From the NCBI GenBank assembly GCA_903887415.1, contig CAISPO010000042.1:25124-89123 (forward strand): DNA of 64,000 nt. The letters are read 5' to 3'. The stretch comes from an uncultured Bacteroidota bacterium. Lineage in GTDB: Bacteria; Bacteroidota; Bacteroidia; Chitinophagales; Chitinophagaceae. The position numbers and the translations under genes were made by a program. Below, one piece after another: positions 26,987 to 35,681 of this stretch. The notes under the pieces were generated by a model, which was given only the letters and a program-made list of their open reading frames with translations, was not told the DNA's origin and made no database searches. The stretch's first letter is position 1. Each line of letters starts with the position of its first letter.

Positions 26987-27382
26987 CTATTCTCCATTCT
27001 TAATAAACAGCGGCTCCAGTGTGGACCACGACAATGCCGGAAAAAAATGCATCGGTATTACCAGCCCCGGAAACAGTTCCGGCGAATTCACCGTCAGGGG
27101 CAACTTTGCAGCAAAGGCAGGCAACATACTCGCAAATGACAGGATCACGAAAACAAAATTGAACACGATCTCCGTTTTGCCCTTCAGCCACTTGCTCAGT
27201 ATCCAGTACCCCAGCGCAGCTATCACACAGCCAACAATGTTCGATATCATAACCCCTACCGGCTTCACCACTGAAGAAAAGTCTGCACCTACCGAAGAAG
27301 AATAAATCTTCTGATAAATAAGTGCAACTACCCCGGCAAGTACGCCCGATATAACACCCAGTAACAATAATCGCTTTAGCAT
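26987..27382 (-). CDS. Small membrane protein, unknown function
   Basis: This 131-residue protein has about four membrane segments: residues 4-22 (LLLLGVISGVLAGVVALIY), 42-64 (VGVMISNIVGCVIAALGYWIL), 72-92 (IVFNFVFVILSFASMLPAFA) and a weaker one near 105-118. There is no known motif. It lies in the minus-strand group between the YceI genes and the DsbA-like gene, 19 bp from the next yceI, so co-transcription is likely. Confidence 0.75.
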   Translation of the reverse strand: MLKRLLLLGVISGVLAGVVALIYQKIYSSSVGADFSSVVKPVGVMISNIVGCVIAALGYWILSKWLKGKTEIVFNFVFVILSFASMLPAFAAKLPLTVNSPELFPGLVIPMHFFPALSWSTLEPLFIKNGE

Positions 27383-27401
27383 CGTTTTATTTTTTGTTGA
27401 G

Positions 27402-27938
27402 TTATTTTTTTACCACCGGGAGCACTACCTCGAGCTTAATATTTTCATCCACATCGCCACCCGGTTTACCTACATGAAAATCACTGCGGTTGATATTAAA
27501 CTTAGCACTGAATGTACCCGTGCCGCCGCCATTCTGAAAACTGAATGGCAGCACCATTTCTTTTTTCACACCGTGTATGGTCATGTCGCCCGTTACCTGG
27601 TAGCCTGCGCCTGACTTTACTATTTTCTTCGAGGTAAATTTTATTACCGGGTATTGCCCTGCGTCAAACCACTCCGCACTCTTGGCGTGCGTATTCATCA
27701 GCCCATTCCCGGTATTTATTGACGCAACATCGATCGTCAGGTCAACACTTGAAGCCTCAGGATGCTGATCATCAAATAGTATCGCGCCCTTCATGGTTTT
27801 GAATATGCCGCCTACTTCGCCGCCACCTGTAAACCTTACGGTGTACTTATCGGTCATTTGCCAATTGGTTGCCGGGGCAAAGGCAAGCACTGCGGCCAAT
27901 GAAAGCAGTGCTGCCAGTGAGAAGATTGATTTTTTCAT
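27402..27938 (-). CDS. YceI family protein 2 (exported)
   Basis: 178 residues with a signal peptide (MKKSIFSLAALLSLAAVLAFAPATNW) and the YceI core (KYTVRFTGGGEVGGIFKTMK, WFDAGQYPVIKFTSKKI, MTIHGVKKEMVLPFSF, INRSDFHVGKPGGDVDENIK). Probably periplasmic. The 4-bp gap to the upstream YceI gene (27943) shows they are in one operon. Confidence 0.92.
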   Translation of the reverse strand: MKKSIFSLAALLSLAAVLAFAPATNWQMTDKYTVRFTGGGEVGGIFKTMKGAILFDDQHPEASSVDLTIDVASINTGNGLMNTHAKSAEWFDAGQYPVIKFTSKKIVKSGAGYQVTGDMTIHGVKKEMVLPFSFQNGGGTGTFSAKFNINRSDFHVGKPGGDVDENIKLEVVLPVVKK

Positions 27939-27942
27939 TTTT

Positions 27943-28512
27943 TTAGTCTTTGCTGAATTCAGTATTAGCTTTCAATTCCACTTTCTCCGCAAGCATAGGG
28001 CCAGGCATTGTTGCGCCTACACCATAGTCCATACGGTTCACGATTCCTGTTATCCTGAAGCCTGCCATTTCTTTTTTAGTCATAGGGTGGGTAGTAGTAC
28101 CCACCAGTACCGCGTCAAGGGTCACAGGCTTTGTTACGCCATGCATGGTAAGGTTACCTTCTACCCTATAGTTGTTGCCTTTTTCTTTTTTGAATGATGT
28201 GCTTTTGAATGTCATTGTAGGGTTGTTGGCCACATCAAAGAAGTCAGCGCTTTTCAGGTGCTTATCTCTTGCTTCAACATCTGTATTGATAGAGTTCATA
28301 TCAGCGGAAAATTCTATTGTAGCATCGGAGAAGTCAGCTTTTGAAGAGGTGATCTTGCTGTCAAATGTCTTGAAATCGCCTTCTATTTCATTGATGCCCA
28401 GGTGGGTGATACCAAAACCTATCCTGGAATGTGCCTTGTCTATCGACCATGTCTGCGCAAATGCCGATGCTGATAATAATATCCCTGCTGCGAAAATTGA
28501 GATTCTTTTCAT
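27943..28512 (-). CDS. YceI family protein 3 (exported)
   Basis: 189 residues: signal peptide MKRISIFAAGILLSASAFAQ and a complete YceI domain (WSIDKAHSRIGFGITHLG, HLKSADFFDVANNPTMTF, LTMHGVTKPVTLDAVLVG, GIVNRMDYGVGA). It is the first gene of the minus-strand operon downstream of the TetR gene; a palindromic operator-like site (28594) lies in the intervening space, so control by that TetR regulator is likely. Confidence 0.93.
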   Translation of the reverse strand: MKRISIFAAGILLSASAFAQTWSIDKAHSRIGFGITHLGINEIEGDFKTFDSKITSSKADFSDATIEFSADMNSINTDVEARDKHLKSADFFDVANNPTMTFKSTSFKKEKGNNYRVEGNLTMHGVTKPVTLDAVLVGTTTHPMTKKEMAGFRITGIVNRMDYGVGATMPGPMLAEKVELKANTEFSKD

Positions 28513-28593
28513 TGTTTTTTGTTTTTGGTTTTTTGGTTAAATAATTAAGTTAATATTTTCGGTACGTTATTTTATTTAATACTATAATTAATG

Positions 28594-28614
28594 CTAACAG
28601 TGTTAACTAGTTAG
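28594..28614. promoter_or_regulatory. TetR-type operator near the yceI operon
   Basis: It begins CTAACAGTGTTAA and ends GTTAG. The 13-mer CTAACAGYGTTAR also occurs at the tetR promoter (29264), pointing to a shared repressor. Confidence 0.55.
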
Positions 28615-28625
28615 TCAAAAAAAAG

Positions 28626-29243
28626 TTACTCTGTCAGTCCTTTCAAAAAGCCCATAATAAAGTCATTCAGTATCATTTTATTCATTTGGTCCATGCTCAC
28701 TCCTTCGTGTGTTGATGGCGGCGCTAAAAGATTTATCGAAACAAGCCCATGTATTGTTGACCAAAACGACCGGACCTTAAGCTGCACATCAGCGCTCCTA
28801 TTATTCCCTTCGGCCACAACCTGGGAAATAACGCTGCCAATAACTTCTATAAAGGCCACCAACTCCGGCACTTTTGCCAGTTCTTCGCAACCCGGCATTC
28901 CCAGCCCGAACATAAGCTGGTAGTATTCCTTATGACGAAATGCGAAATCCCAATATGCAAACGCGATAGCTTCCAATTTCTTTTTTGGCTCCGACTGTGT
29001 TCCTTTAGCTGCCCTGAGCTCATCACCAAGCAATTGAAACCCACGGCGGTTAAAGACGGTAAGTATCGCTTCTTTGTTCTCAAAATGGTCATAAACCACG
29101 GGCACACTATACTCTATGGCGTCAGCTATCTTGCGGATAGACAGGTTCTGCCAGCCCTCCTCGTTCACCAGTTGCCAGGCGCTTTGAAGAATGCTATCCC
29201 TCACCTCTTTTTTCTGCCTTTCTTTTCTTTCTGCTATGCCCAT
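28626..29243 (-). CDS. TetR family transcriptional regulator
   Basis: This 205-residue regulator has the start placed at MGIAERKERQKKEVRDSIL (29243); the 25 codons upstream overlap the promoter and operator, so they are not translated. The N-terminal helix-turn-helix is typical of TetR (WQNLSIRKIADAIEYSVPVV then YDHFENKEAIL). The C-terminal half is helical with a WHG-like domain of the TetR_C_33 type (FWSTIHGLVSI). An operator and the -7 box TACCTTTG lie just upstream, and a second operator precedes the yceI operon. Autoregulation and repression of the yceI genes are inferred. The ligand is unknown. Confidence 0.92.
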   Translation of the reverse strand: MGIAERKERQKKEVRDSILQSAWQLVNEEGWQNLSIRKIADAIEYSVPVVYDHFENKEAILTVFNRRGFQLLGDELRAAKGTQSEPKKKLEAIAFAYWDFAFRHKEYYQLMFGLGMPGCEELAKVPELVAFIEVIGSVISQVVAEGNNRSADVQLKVRSFWSTIHGLVSINLLAPPSTHEGVSMDQMNKMILNDFIMGFLKGLTE

Positions 29244-29263
29244 GTTTGCCGTTCGTATTTTTC

Positions 29264-29284
29264 CTAACAGCGTTAGCAAAGGTA
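29264..29284 (-). promoter_or_regulatory. tetR promoter with overlapping operator
   Basis: The -7 box TACCTTTG (29277-29284, minus) is followed at once by the inverted repeat CTAAC-AGC-GTTAG (29264-29276). Binding would block transcription start, as in autoregulation. Confidence 0.65.
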
Positions 29285-29373
29285 AGAAGGTTTTCCTTAC
29301 TTCCAATATTTCTACCATGGACTTTGACTATGGAAGCATAATTGATATCAATAATGGCGAAACATACCGGCAC

Positions 29374-29399
29374 AAAAAAGGCACTTGCTGAAAGTGCCT
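29374..29399 (-). terminator. Terminator of the receiver-domain gene
   Basis: Stem GGCACTT/AAGTGCC; on the minus strand it is followed by six T. It lies 58 bp past the stop at 29457. Confidence 0.7.
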
Positions 29400-29456
29400 G
29401 TTTTCTTCATAGCGATAGGGCGGCCTCGATTGAAAACCCCCGTTTTTTTTCGAGGC

Positions 29457-29879
29457 CTAAATAGCAACTTCATTTTTTAAACAACTTCGTAGTTTGAAAA
29501 GTATCTTTTCCGACAGCGGCTTTTCGAAGAAAAAGCGTACCGAAGGATAGGTACTTATCCTGTTAAAGTCTTCCTGCGAATTGGTGCTGGAGATCATGAT
29601 AACCACACAATGTTTTTGAATAGCGTCGGGCAACTGCACATATCTGTCCAGGAAATCAAAGCCGTCCATTACTGGCATATTAATGTCCAGGAAGATGATC
29701 TGCGGAATGGCCTCCGGGGTATTAGTTACAGCCTTCAAATGATCTAAGGCGGCAGCAACTGAACTGAAATCAGCTATCTCGTCTGCAAACACGTCTCTTT
29801 TTATCACATTTGCGGTAATAAAGCGATCCAATTTACTATCATCAATTATCATCGCCTTTTTAAATAAGCTTTTCTTCAT
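29457..29879 (-). CDS. Single-domain response regulator
   Basis: 140 residues made up only of a receiver domain: acidic pocket near residues 13-14 (IIDDSKLDR), phospho-acceptor D65 (IIFLDINMPVMDGFDFL), switch Ser (MISSTNSQED) and the conserved Lys (FFFEKPLS). No output domain. Such stand-alone receivers in Bacteroidetes usually act in phosphorelays. It is not adjacent to a kinase here, but two kinase modules lie within 7 kb. Confidence 0.92.
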   Translation of the reverse strand: MKKSLFKKAMIIDDSKLDRFITANVIKRDVFADEIADFSSVAAALDHLKAVTNTPEAIPQIIFLDINMPVMDGFDFLDRYVQLPDAIQKHCVVIMISSTNSQEDFNRISTYPSVRFFFEKPLSEKILFKLRSCLKNEVAI

Positions 29880-30177
29880 AACATATTATATGATTCTTTG
29901 CAATTACTTTAGTTATGTATTTGTTATTATTTAATAATAACAATTGTTCGTTGCGGGCTTATTGATAGGTAGTTGTAAAAATCGTAATAAATATTTGAAA
30001 ATGCACAGCTTTAAAGCCCCGGCCTTTATGTCTTTTTAGCTTAACCATGGAAGCCTTTTTGCTTAAAAAGTACAGCTTAAACGACTTAAAAACCTAAACA
30101 AAGGAGCTTTTCAGACGTATTCCTGTCCTTGGCTGTAACTATTTTGCACCCATTCTAAACATTCTAAAAAACAATTT

Positions 30178-30831
30178 ATGAATCGCAAATTATTTATCGC
30201 GTTAACACTGGCAGTAATTGTAGTAATTGCATGTAACAAAGAAAAAACAGATATTACTCCCTCCCAAGGCTCCGCAGAACAGATGAGGATCTCGACTTCC
30301 CATAGTGGTAATTTGGGTCATCATCATAACAGCGGCAGAGAGGGAGATAGTGCAAATGCCTATTCTTCCTTCATCACTACAGACGTTGCAAATCAAATGA
30401 TCGGTAGCTATCTCTCCAGCATTGGCTCCGGGTCCGGGCTTAACAGCGCAGGGGCTGCCAGCAGCAGTTCTGCCGCCAATGCGTACAATGGGGTGGCCGG
30501 CAATTCAAACGGCCCTGTAAATGACCTGAAATCGTTTTCTATTGACGCAGACTCGTTAAGGGCGTATCTGGCAAGCACCAATATCAAAAGCGTCAAGCTC
30601 ATCTTTGCACACACAATGGATTATATCAGCGCAGGCAATCAGGGACTATTTGCCGGTATGCAAAGCGGCGCGATGACAATAATTATTGCCGGATATGATG
30701 TCGATGGCAATTATGTATATTACACTCCCGGTGGGGCAAATGGACAGGGCGGGCAATATGTACTGGATCATTGCTCACCGTGCCCTGCAAACTGTCCTCC
30801 AGGGACTGCCGGTGGTGATTTGTTACAATAA
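30178..30831 (+). CDS. Ser/Gly/Asn-rich lipoprotein of unknown function
   Basis: 217 residues with a lipoprotein-like signal (MNRKLFIALTLAVIVVIACNK, Cys 19 as the lipid site). The mature part contains His/Asn-rich (GHHHNSGREGD) and Ser/Ala/Asn-rich stretches, and the C-terminus has a CSPCPANCPPG motif with three Cys. There is no recognised domain. It is the first of four plus-strand genes; the next starts 5 bp after its stop, so it belongs to the same operon as the membrane protein, kinase and regulator. Confidence 0.8.
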   Translation: MNRKLFIALTLAVIVVIACNKEKTDITPSQGSAEQMRISTSHSGNLGHHHNSGREGDSANAYSSFITTDVANQMIGSYLSSIGSGSGLNSAGAASSSSAANAYNGVAGNSNGPVNDLKSFSIDADSLRAYLASTNIKSVKLIFAHTMDYISAGNQGLFAGMQSGAMTIIIAGYDVDGNYVYYTPGGANGQGGQYVLDHCSPCPANCPPGTAGGDLLQ

Positions 30832-30836
30832 ACAAT

Positions 30837-31490
30837 ATGACATTTCAGGCGATCATCTCCTATATCTATTTGCTTTCACTGCTATTTGCGAGCCTTTGCA
30901 GCTTACGCCGTATTAGAACAATAGATGCGGCATCAAAAATTATAGCTATTTTGGTATGCTGTGCATTCATAAATGAGTGCACAGCATATTATTTAGCAAA
31001 GAAATATCATAATAACTTACCACTTTACACAATTTATAGTTTCTTTGAGTTCGGGATATTGTGTTTATATTTCAGTAAGATTATAGATGTTTTCATAAAA
31101 AAAAAGATCGGTATTTATATTGGCATTTTGGGAATCATACTAGGTATTTTGAACTTGATTTTTTTACAACACCTCTACGATCTTAATTCTTATTTTTTAC
31201 TATTTGAAAGCTTGTCTGTTATTGGAATGGCATTATTTGCCTTTTTTCGTATGCTACTCAAACAGGATTCACTTAAATTGAATAAATATCCTCACTTTTG
31301 GTTTACGAGTATCTTACTGTTTTTCTGGAGTATTACCTTTCTATCATTGGGATTATATGAATATATCAATACCCGATTACATCGCTCAATCGTGACTATT
31401 GATACAGCATTAGATATCATAGGCTGTATTACATATATTGGTTTAGGCTGCGTATTTTTACTTTACCCCAAAATGCAAAAACATAAATGA
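30837..31490 (+). CDS. Multi-pass membrane protein of sensor module 1
   Basis: 217 residues with about seven predicted membrane helices and almost no polar loops, ending in a short cytoplasmic LLYPKMQKHK tail. The layout resembles the proteins at 36453 and 37234, which carry the same LxFPK/LRYPKK tail. Its stop overlaps the start of the kinase by 4 bp (ATGA), implying translational coupling. It is probably the membrane sensor or partner of the kinase. I recognise no named family. Confidence 0.78.
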   Translation: MTFQAIISYIYLLSLLFASLCSLRRIRTIDAASKIIAILVCCAFINECTAYYLAKKYHNNLPLYTIYSFFEFGILCLYFSKIIDVFIKKKIGIYIGILGIILGILNLIFLQHLYDLNSYFLLFESLSVIGMALFAFFRMLLKQDSLKLNKYPHFWFTSILLFFWSITFLSLGLYEYINTRLHRSIVTIDTALDIIGCITYIGLGCVFLLYPKMQKHK

Positions 31491-32287
31491 GTAATCAATA
31501 CGTCATTCCTTTATTTGTCGCCGGCTCCCTGCTGCTCACGCTTTTTGCATTCTTCCTGATCGCCTACCTGCTCGTTCAGAAAAATAAACAAAACCAATAT
31601 CAGCTTGAAAAAAGCCAGATGATCTTTGATCACGAAAATAATATCCTGCGCACGAAGATCGAAGAACAGGAAAATACCATGGACCAGATATCAAAAGAAC
31701 TTCACGACAACATTAAGTCTGTACTGGGGTTTGCCCAAATGAGCATGTACAATATTGCGCGGCTTGCAACGGATAAAGAACAGGGATTGCTTATTGACAA
31801 GACAAATAAAATAATCGGCGACGTGATAGAGAACCTGCATAATATAAGCCACTCACTGAACAGTAATTTTGTAAGGAACATTGGTTTGATAGATTCCGTT
31901 GAAAAGGAAATAGAACATGTTCGGTTGTCAAAAAAACTGGATTGCAGCCTTGAGGTCACGGGCGACCCTATTCCCATGAGCCCGGAAAAAGAGGTGCATA
32001 TTTTCCGGATAGCACAGGAAGCTATCCAAAATTGTATTAAACACGCTAACGCTACAACCCTTAATTTTACATTCACTTATGGAGCGGATTTTTTCATGAT
32101 GAAGATATCAGATAATGGGAAGGGATTTGATAAGAATAAGGTCTATGCAATGAATGGACTGGGATTTCTCAACATGTTTCAGCGCGCCCGGTATGTACAC
32201 GGGGCGCTTGAAGTACAATCTGCGCCATCGGAAGGGAGCACAATTATGCTTACATTAAACCCCAATACGAATGGAATCAATAATTAG
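31487..32287 (+). CDS. Sensor histidine kinase, HisKA_3 type, module 1
   Basis: 266 residues. One N-terminal membrane helix (residues 7-30), a coiled coil (about 35-65), a HisKA_3 dimerisation segment with H73 (ISKELHDNIKSVLGFAQM), and a HATPase_c domain with N box (IAQEAIQNCIKHAN), D-box (KISDNGKGFD) and G2 region (GLGFLNMFQRA). The C-terminus SEGSTIMLTLNP is complete. There is no periplasmic sensor domain of its own, so the multi-pass protein upstream may provide the input. It overlaps the regulator gene by 17 bp. Confidence 0.93.
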   Translation: MSNQYVIPLFVAGSLLLTLFAFFLIAYLLVQKNKQNQYQLEKSQMIFDHENNILRTKIEEQENTMDQISKELHDNIKSVLGFAQMSMYNIARLATDKEQGLLIDKTNKIIGDVIENLHNISHSLNSNFVRNIGLIDSVEKEIEHVRLSKKLDCSLEVTGDPIPMSPEKEVHIFRIAQEAIQNCIKHANATTLNFTFTYGADFFMMKISDNGKGFDKNKVYAMNGLGFLNMFQRARYVHGALEVQSAPSEGSTIMLTLNPNTNGINN

Positions 32288-32918
32288 GATAGCTATTGCC
32301 GATGATCACGAAATTGTTTTGAATGGAGTCCGTGAGATCATTATGGGCTTCGGCGGATTTAACGTTGATATCGTTGCGAATAACGGCAAAGAATTATTTC
32401 AGAAAATATCAACTGCCAGTGTCCTGCCGGACATTGTGATAACAGATATCAGCATGCCCGTATGGGATGGATATGAAACACTTGACGCCATAAGAAAAAA
32501 ATGGCCAAAAATGAAAACATTGATCCTTACTATGCATAAGCATGAACTGGCGATAATCAAGATGTTCAGGGCCGGTGCAAACGGCTATTTGTTAAAAAAC
32601 AGCCCGCCCAGTGAATTACAGAAAGCGTTACGTTCAATTTATGATACCGGCCTGTATTTCTCTGAGGTGGCATCCAGCAATCTTTATCACAGGCTACAGC
32701 ATTCCAATATAATGCCTTCGCTAAACGAAAAGGAAGTGCAATTGCTCAAATACTGCCATACAGATCTTACCTATAAGGAAATTGCCGAAAAAATGAGCAT
32801 TACAGAACGAAGTGTGGCCGGATTCAGAACAAGCCTGTTTGAAAAATTGGACGTCAACAGCCGGGCAGGACTTGTTGTTTGCGCTATAGAAATGGGACTG
32901 ATCCCAACTGCCGGATAG
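32271..32918 (+). CDS. LuxR-type response regulator, module 1
   Basis: 215 residues: receiver domain with DDH at 11-13, D59 (VITDISMPVWDGYETL) and a conserved Lys (GYLLKNSP), then a LuxR HTH (LNEKEVQLLKYCHTDLTYKE then IAEKMSITERSVAGFRTSLF). It is the partner of the overlapping kinase. The DNA target is unknown. It differs from the module 2 regulator (35046) mainly in the linker. Confidence 0.94.
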   Translation: MESIIRIAIADDHEIVLNGVREIIMGFGGFNVDIVANNGKELFQKISTASVLPDIVITDISMPVWDGYETLDAIRKKWPKMKTLILTMHKHELAIIKMFRAGANGYLLKNSPPSELQKALRSIYDTGLYFSEVASSNLYHRLQHSNIMPSLNEKEVQLLKYCHTDLTYKEIAEKMSITERSVAGFRTSLFEKLDVNSRAGLVVCAIEMGLIPTAG

Positions 32919-32960
32919 TCCTATGACTAACAGGAATTGTTTCACAGTTATCCTTAGCTT

Positions 32961-33239
32961 ATGCCCGAACCGATTGAACTGGCCATCGATTCCCCCGAAG
33001 GCATCATTGACTGCCGCCTGGACCCGGAATTAAACGAAGGCGTGTTATCCTATAGCGCTACCATCCTCTACCCGCACACGGTCAACGGCTTTAGCCGATC
33101 GGAGATTTACTGCCATACTTTACTGCAGGCCGAAAAAAGTGGCGATTACTTTTTTGAGCCGGGAGAAGAAATACACCCAAAAATAAAAAAACTGGAGGCG
33201 CAGTTATCGGAAGCGATAATTCATGCCGGTAGGTGGTGA
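32961..33239 (+). CDS. Hypothetical protein (92 aa)
   Basis: An acidic cytoplasmic protein (MPEPIELAIDSPEGIIDCRL...). It has no signal or membrane segment and I recognise no domain. The 42-bp gap after the regulator and the same strand suggest it is co-transcribed with module 1. It converges with the T9SS gene at 33253, and the two stops are only 13 bp apart. Confidence 0.65.
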   Translation: MPEPIELAIDSPEGIIDCRLDPELNEGVLSYSATILYPHTVNGFSRSEIYCHTLLQAEKSGDYFFEPGEEIHPKIKKLEAQLSEAIIHAGRW

Positions 33240-33252
33240 GGCTACATTGGAA

Positions 33253-34998
33253 CTACTCCTTTACAAACTTCCGCATAATACTGTCGTTTATTTTAATGAA
33301 ATAAACACCGGGCCGCAATTGCCCGACATTTAAATTTGAAAGTCGGGCTGCACCGCAGGCACGCTGACTGTATACCACCTGGCCTAAAAGATTTGTGATG
33401 ATTATCTCGTTGATCGCCTGATCGGCAGACTGGATCATAAGTTGGTTAGTCGCGGGATTAGGATAAATGATGACACCATCCTCTTTTACCGAGGCAACTA
33501 AAGTTGTGCCTCCGCCGCCGCTTGTGTCATGCCCGGCACAGGTAACCCCTGTGTAATATTTCGCCATTAAGAAATTTTCATCAGTAGAAGTGGTGATCAT
33601 CGTATCTGCTGCTACGATCATGGTGTCACTACTGTAAACATCTGCAAATACAAACAAATTACCTGAATCATTAATCGCCAGGCCGGCATAATCATCGCCA
33701 CCACTTTGCAGCATCGTTATGCCTAACATGACAGAGTCTGCGCGCCATCCCGCTATCAGCAAGCCGTCATTCGTGCTGTTCGGGATAATGGTTCTGCGCC
33801 CGTCAATGGTATCTGCGCCAAGTCCCGGTGTAACCCCGGCCGACACCCACACACTGCCGGTACAATCATCCAATGCAATATCAATTGGCTGCAATAGCGT
33901 GCCCGTTAACCGCTTTAGCCACCGTGCAGAACCATCAGGCTCCAGCCCGGCCACAAAACAGTCAAAGCCGGCATTCAGGTTATATGGCAAACTGAGTCCG
34001 CCAAACTGGAAAAAAGTATCATTGTAGTAACCATATAGGTAAGCCCGGTCATAAGCGTCGCAGGCCATCCCGGTTATGTAGTTCCCCTCCTGGCCACCTG
34101 CATGTGCCTGCTCCGCCCACAGAGCAGTACCATTTGAGTCCAGCTTTGCCACACATAAATCGGTATTGCCCCATAACGCCACACCTGGGTCAAGGATCAT
34201 TTCGGTGCTGCCGATCTGCAGCGTATCCGATCGAAAATTTACGGCCAGGTATATGTTCATTTGCGGCGATACAGCTATACTTTCCGGCACATCATCCTCA
34301 TCGCCGCCATAAGTAGTGGCCCATAGCACATTACCGTTGCTATCCAGCTTTGCCACAACAATGTCGCCAGTAACATGCGATGTATCACGGTTTACCAGTG
34401 GGAAACCACCCAGCACAGAATTGTTTGTATAACTGCAGGCCACAAAGATGTTTCCTTTGTTGTCGGTGGTAATATCCCCGTTGTAATAGCTGTTGCAATT
34501 CACATTGCCCAGGTTTTTTGCCCAGATAATATCACCTGTTTCGGTTAACTTGGCTATGAAATACTGCTCTCCTGTACCGGCAGTGTACATATGAAATGTG
34601 CCAAACGAAGCCGAGTCTTCATAAGTACCCATCACATACACATGCTGGTGCACATCTGTCTCGATTGCCAGCGGGGAAGTAAGTCCATTTTCCGTACTGC
34701 GCGCCCACAGTACGTTGCCATTGCCATCATACTTCACAACGTATAGAGCATCTCCTTGCCAACTTTTATTTAGTGTATCTGTGCCTATGATCTCTTCAAG
34801 AATAGACAGGTCTCCCAGTCCATATGCATTCCCCGCATTATCTGCAGCACAGGCATAGCCTTCAGATGCAAAACCCATTCTGCCCCACTGCCAGCCGGCC
34901 TGTGCGTAGCAAGTCAATGCGGTAAAAAACAACATACAGCATAACAATGTTTTTTTCATAAGCGCCCACTTTATTGCAGCAATTTCTGCTCTAAACAA
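33253..34998 (-). CDS. SBBP/beta-propeller T9SS protein
   Basis: 581 residues. The frame at 34998 includes a 13-residue extension; the likely signal peptide starts at MKKTLLCCMLFFTALTCYAQ. The body has six to seven repeats of the form KLDSNGNVLWATTYGGDEDD, a typical SBBP/delta-60 propeller. The C-terminus (IIYPNPATNQLMI... LRPGVYFIKIND... RKFVKE) is a type A T9SS sorting domain. Surface localisation is expected; function is not clear. It lies between two sensor modules and could share their control. Confidence 0.85.
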   Translation of the reverse strand: MFRAEIAAIKWALMKKTLLCCMLFFTALTCYAQAGWQWGRMGFASEGYACAADNAGNAYGLGDLSILEEIIGTDTLNKSWQGDALYVVKYDGNGNVLWARSTENGLTSPLAIETDVHQHVYVMGTYEDSASFGTFHMYTAGTGEQYFIAKLTETGDIIWAKNLGNVNCNSYYNGDITTDNKGNIFVACSYTNNSVLGGFPLVNRDTSHVTGDIVVAKLDSNGNVLWATTYGGDEDDVPESIAVSPQMNIYLAVNFRSDTLQIGSTEMILDPGVALWGNTDLCVAKLDSNGTALWAEQAHAGGQEGNYITGMACDAYDRAYLYGYYNDTFFQFGGLSLPYNLNAGFDCFVAGLEPDGSARWLKRLTGTLLQPIDIALDDCTGSVWVSAGVTPGLGADTIDGRRTIIPNSTNDGLLIAGWRADSVMLGITMLQSGGDDYAGLAINDSGNLFVFADVYSSDTMIVAADTMITTSTDENFLMAKYYTGVTCAGHDTSGGGGTTLVASVKEDGVIIYPNPATNQLMIQSADQAINEIIITNLLGQVVYSQRACGAARLSNLNVGQLRPGVYFIKINDSIMRKFVKE

Positions 34999-35045
34999 AT
35001 GTAATGTGCTTTATGTTGAGGTACAATCCGTTTTATAACGGGCTG

Positions 35046-35681
35046 CTATTCCAGGGTGGCTATCCCACACCTGAGCGCATAGATCACAAGGCCCATTCGC
35101 GTATTCAGACGTAATTTCTTAAATAGGTTATCTCTATGGTCCTCCACCGTCCGTGGGCTGATGCTCATTTTATCCGCAATTTCTTTGTAAGCCAGCTCGC
35201 TGCAGCATAGTTTCAGAAACTCAATTTCCTTAGGCGTTATGGAAACCCGCTCATTCACCGCGTGGCCCTTTCCTGTGGCGCCGGATTCGTAAAAACCAAA
35301 TGAATAAATGTTTTCCAGCGCGTCCTTAAACTCACTGGGGTTGCAATTTTTCAGCAGGTATCCGTTGGCCCCGGAACGCAGCATACGGATAATGGTAAAC
35401 TCATTATTGAACATGGAAAGAGCAAGCACTTTGATCGCAGGCCAGTCTTTCCGTATTTGTGCCAGCGCACCAAATCCATCAAGCAAAGGCATATTTATGT
35501 CCAGGATGCAGATGTGCGGCAATAACTCTACGCTGCTCAATTGTTCCAGGAGGTGTATGCCGTTATCTGCCTGCATCACTACCTTGAATGGTCCGAACGA
35601 ATCTATCAGGTCCGCCAGCCCGTTGCGCAGCAATGTATGGTCATCTGCTATTGCTATCCTTATTTTCGTTTGCTCTTTCAT
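35046..35681 (-). CDS. LuxR-type response regulator, module 2
   Basis: 211 residues: receiver domain (ADDH near residue 12, D61 in CILDINMPLLDGFGAL, conserved Lys in GYLLKNCNP) and LuxR HTH (ITPKEIEFLKLCCSELAYKE then IADKMSISPRTVEDHRDNLF). It overlaps the kinase start by 4 bp (ATGA), so the two are coupled. It is clearly paralogous to the module 1 regulator. Confidence 0.94.
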   Translation of the reverse strand: MKEQTKIRIAIADDHTLLRNGLADLIDSFGPFKVVMQADNGIHLLEQLSSVELLPHICILDINMPLLDGFGALAQIRKDWPAIKVLALSMFNNEFTIIRMLRSGANGYLLKNCNPSEFKDALENIYSFGFYESGATGKGHAVNERVSITPKEIEFLKLCCSELAYKEIADKMSISPRTVEDHRDNLFKKLRLNTRMGLVIYALRCGIATLE

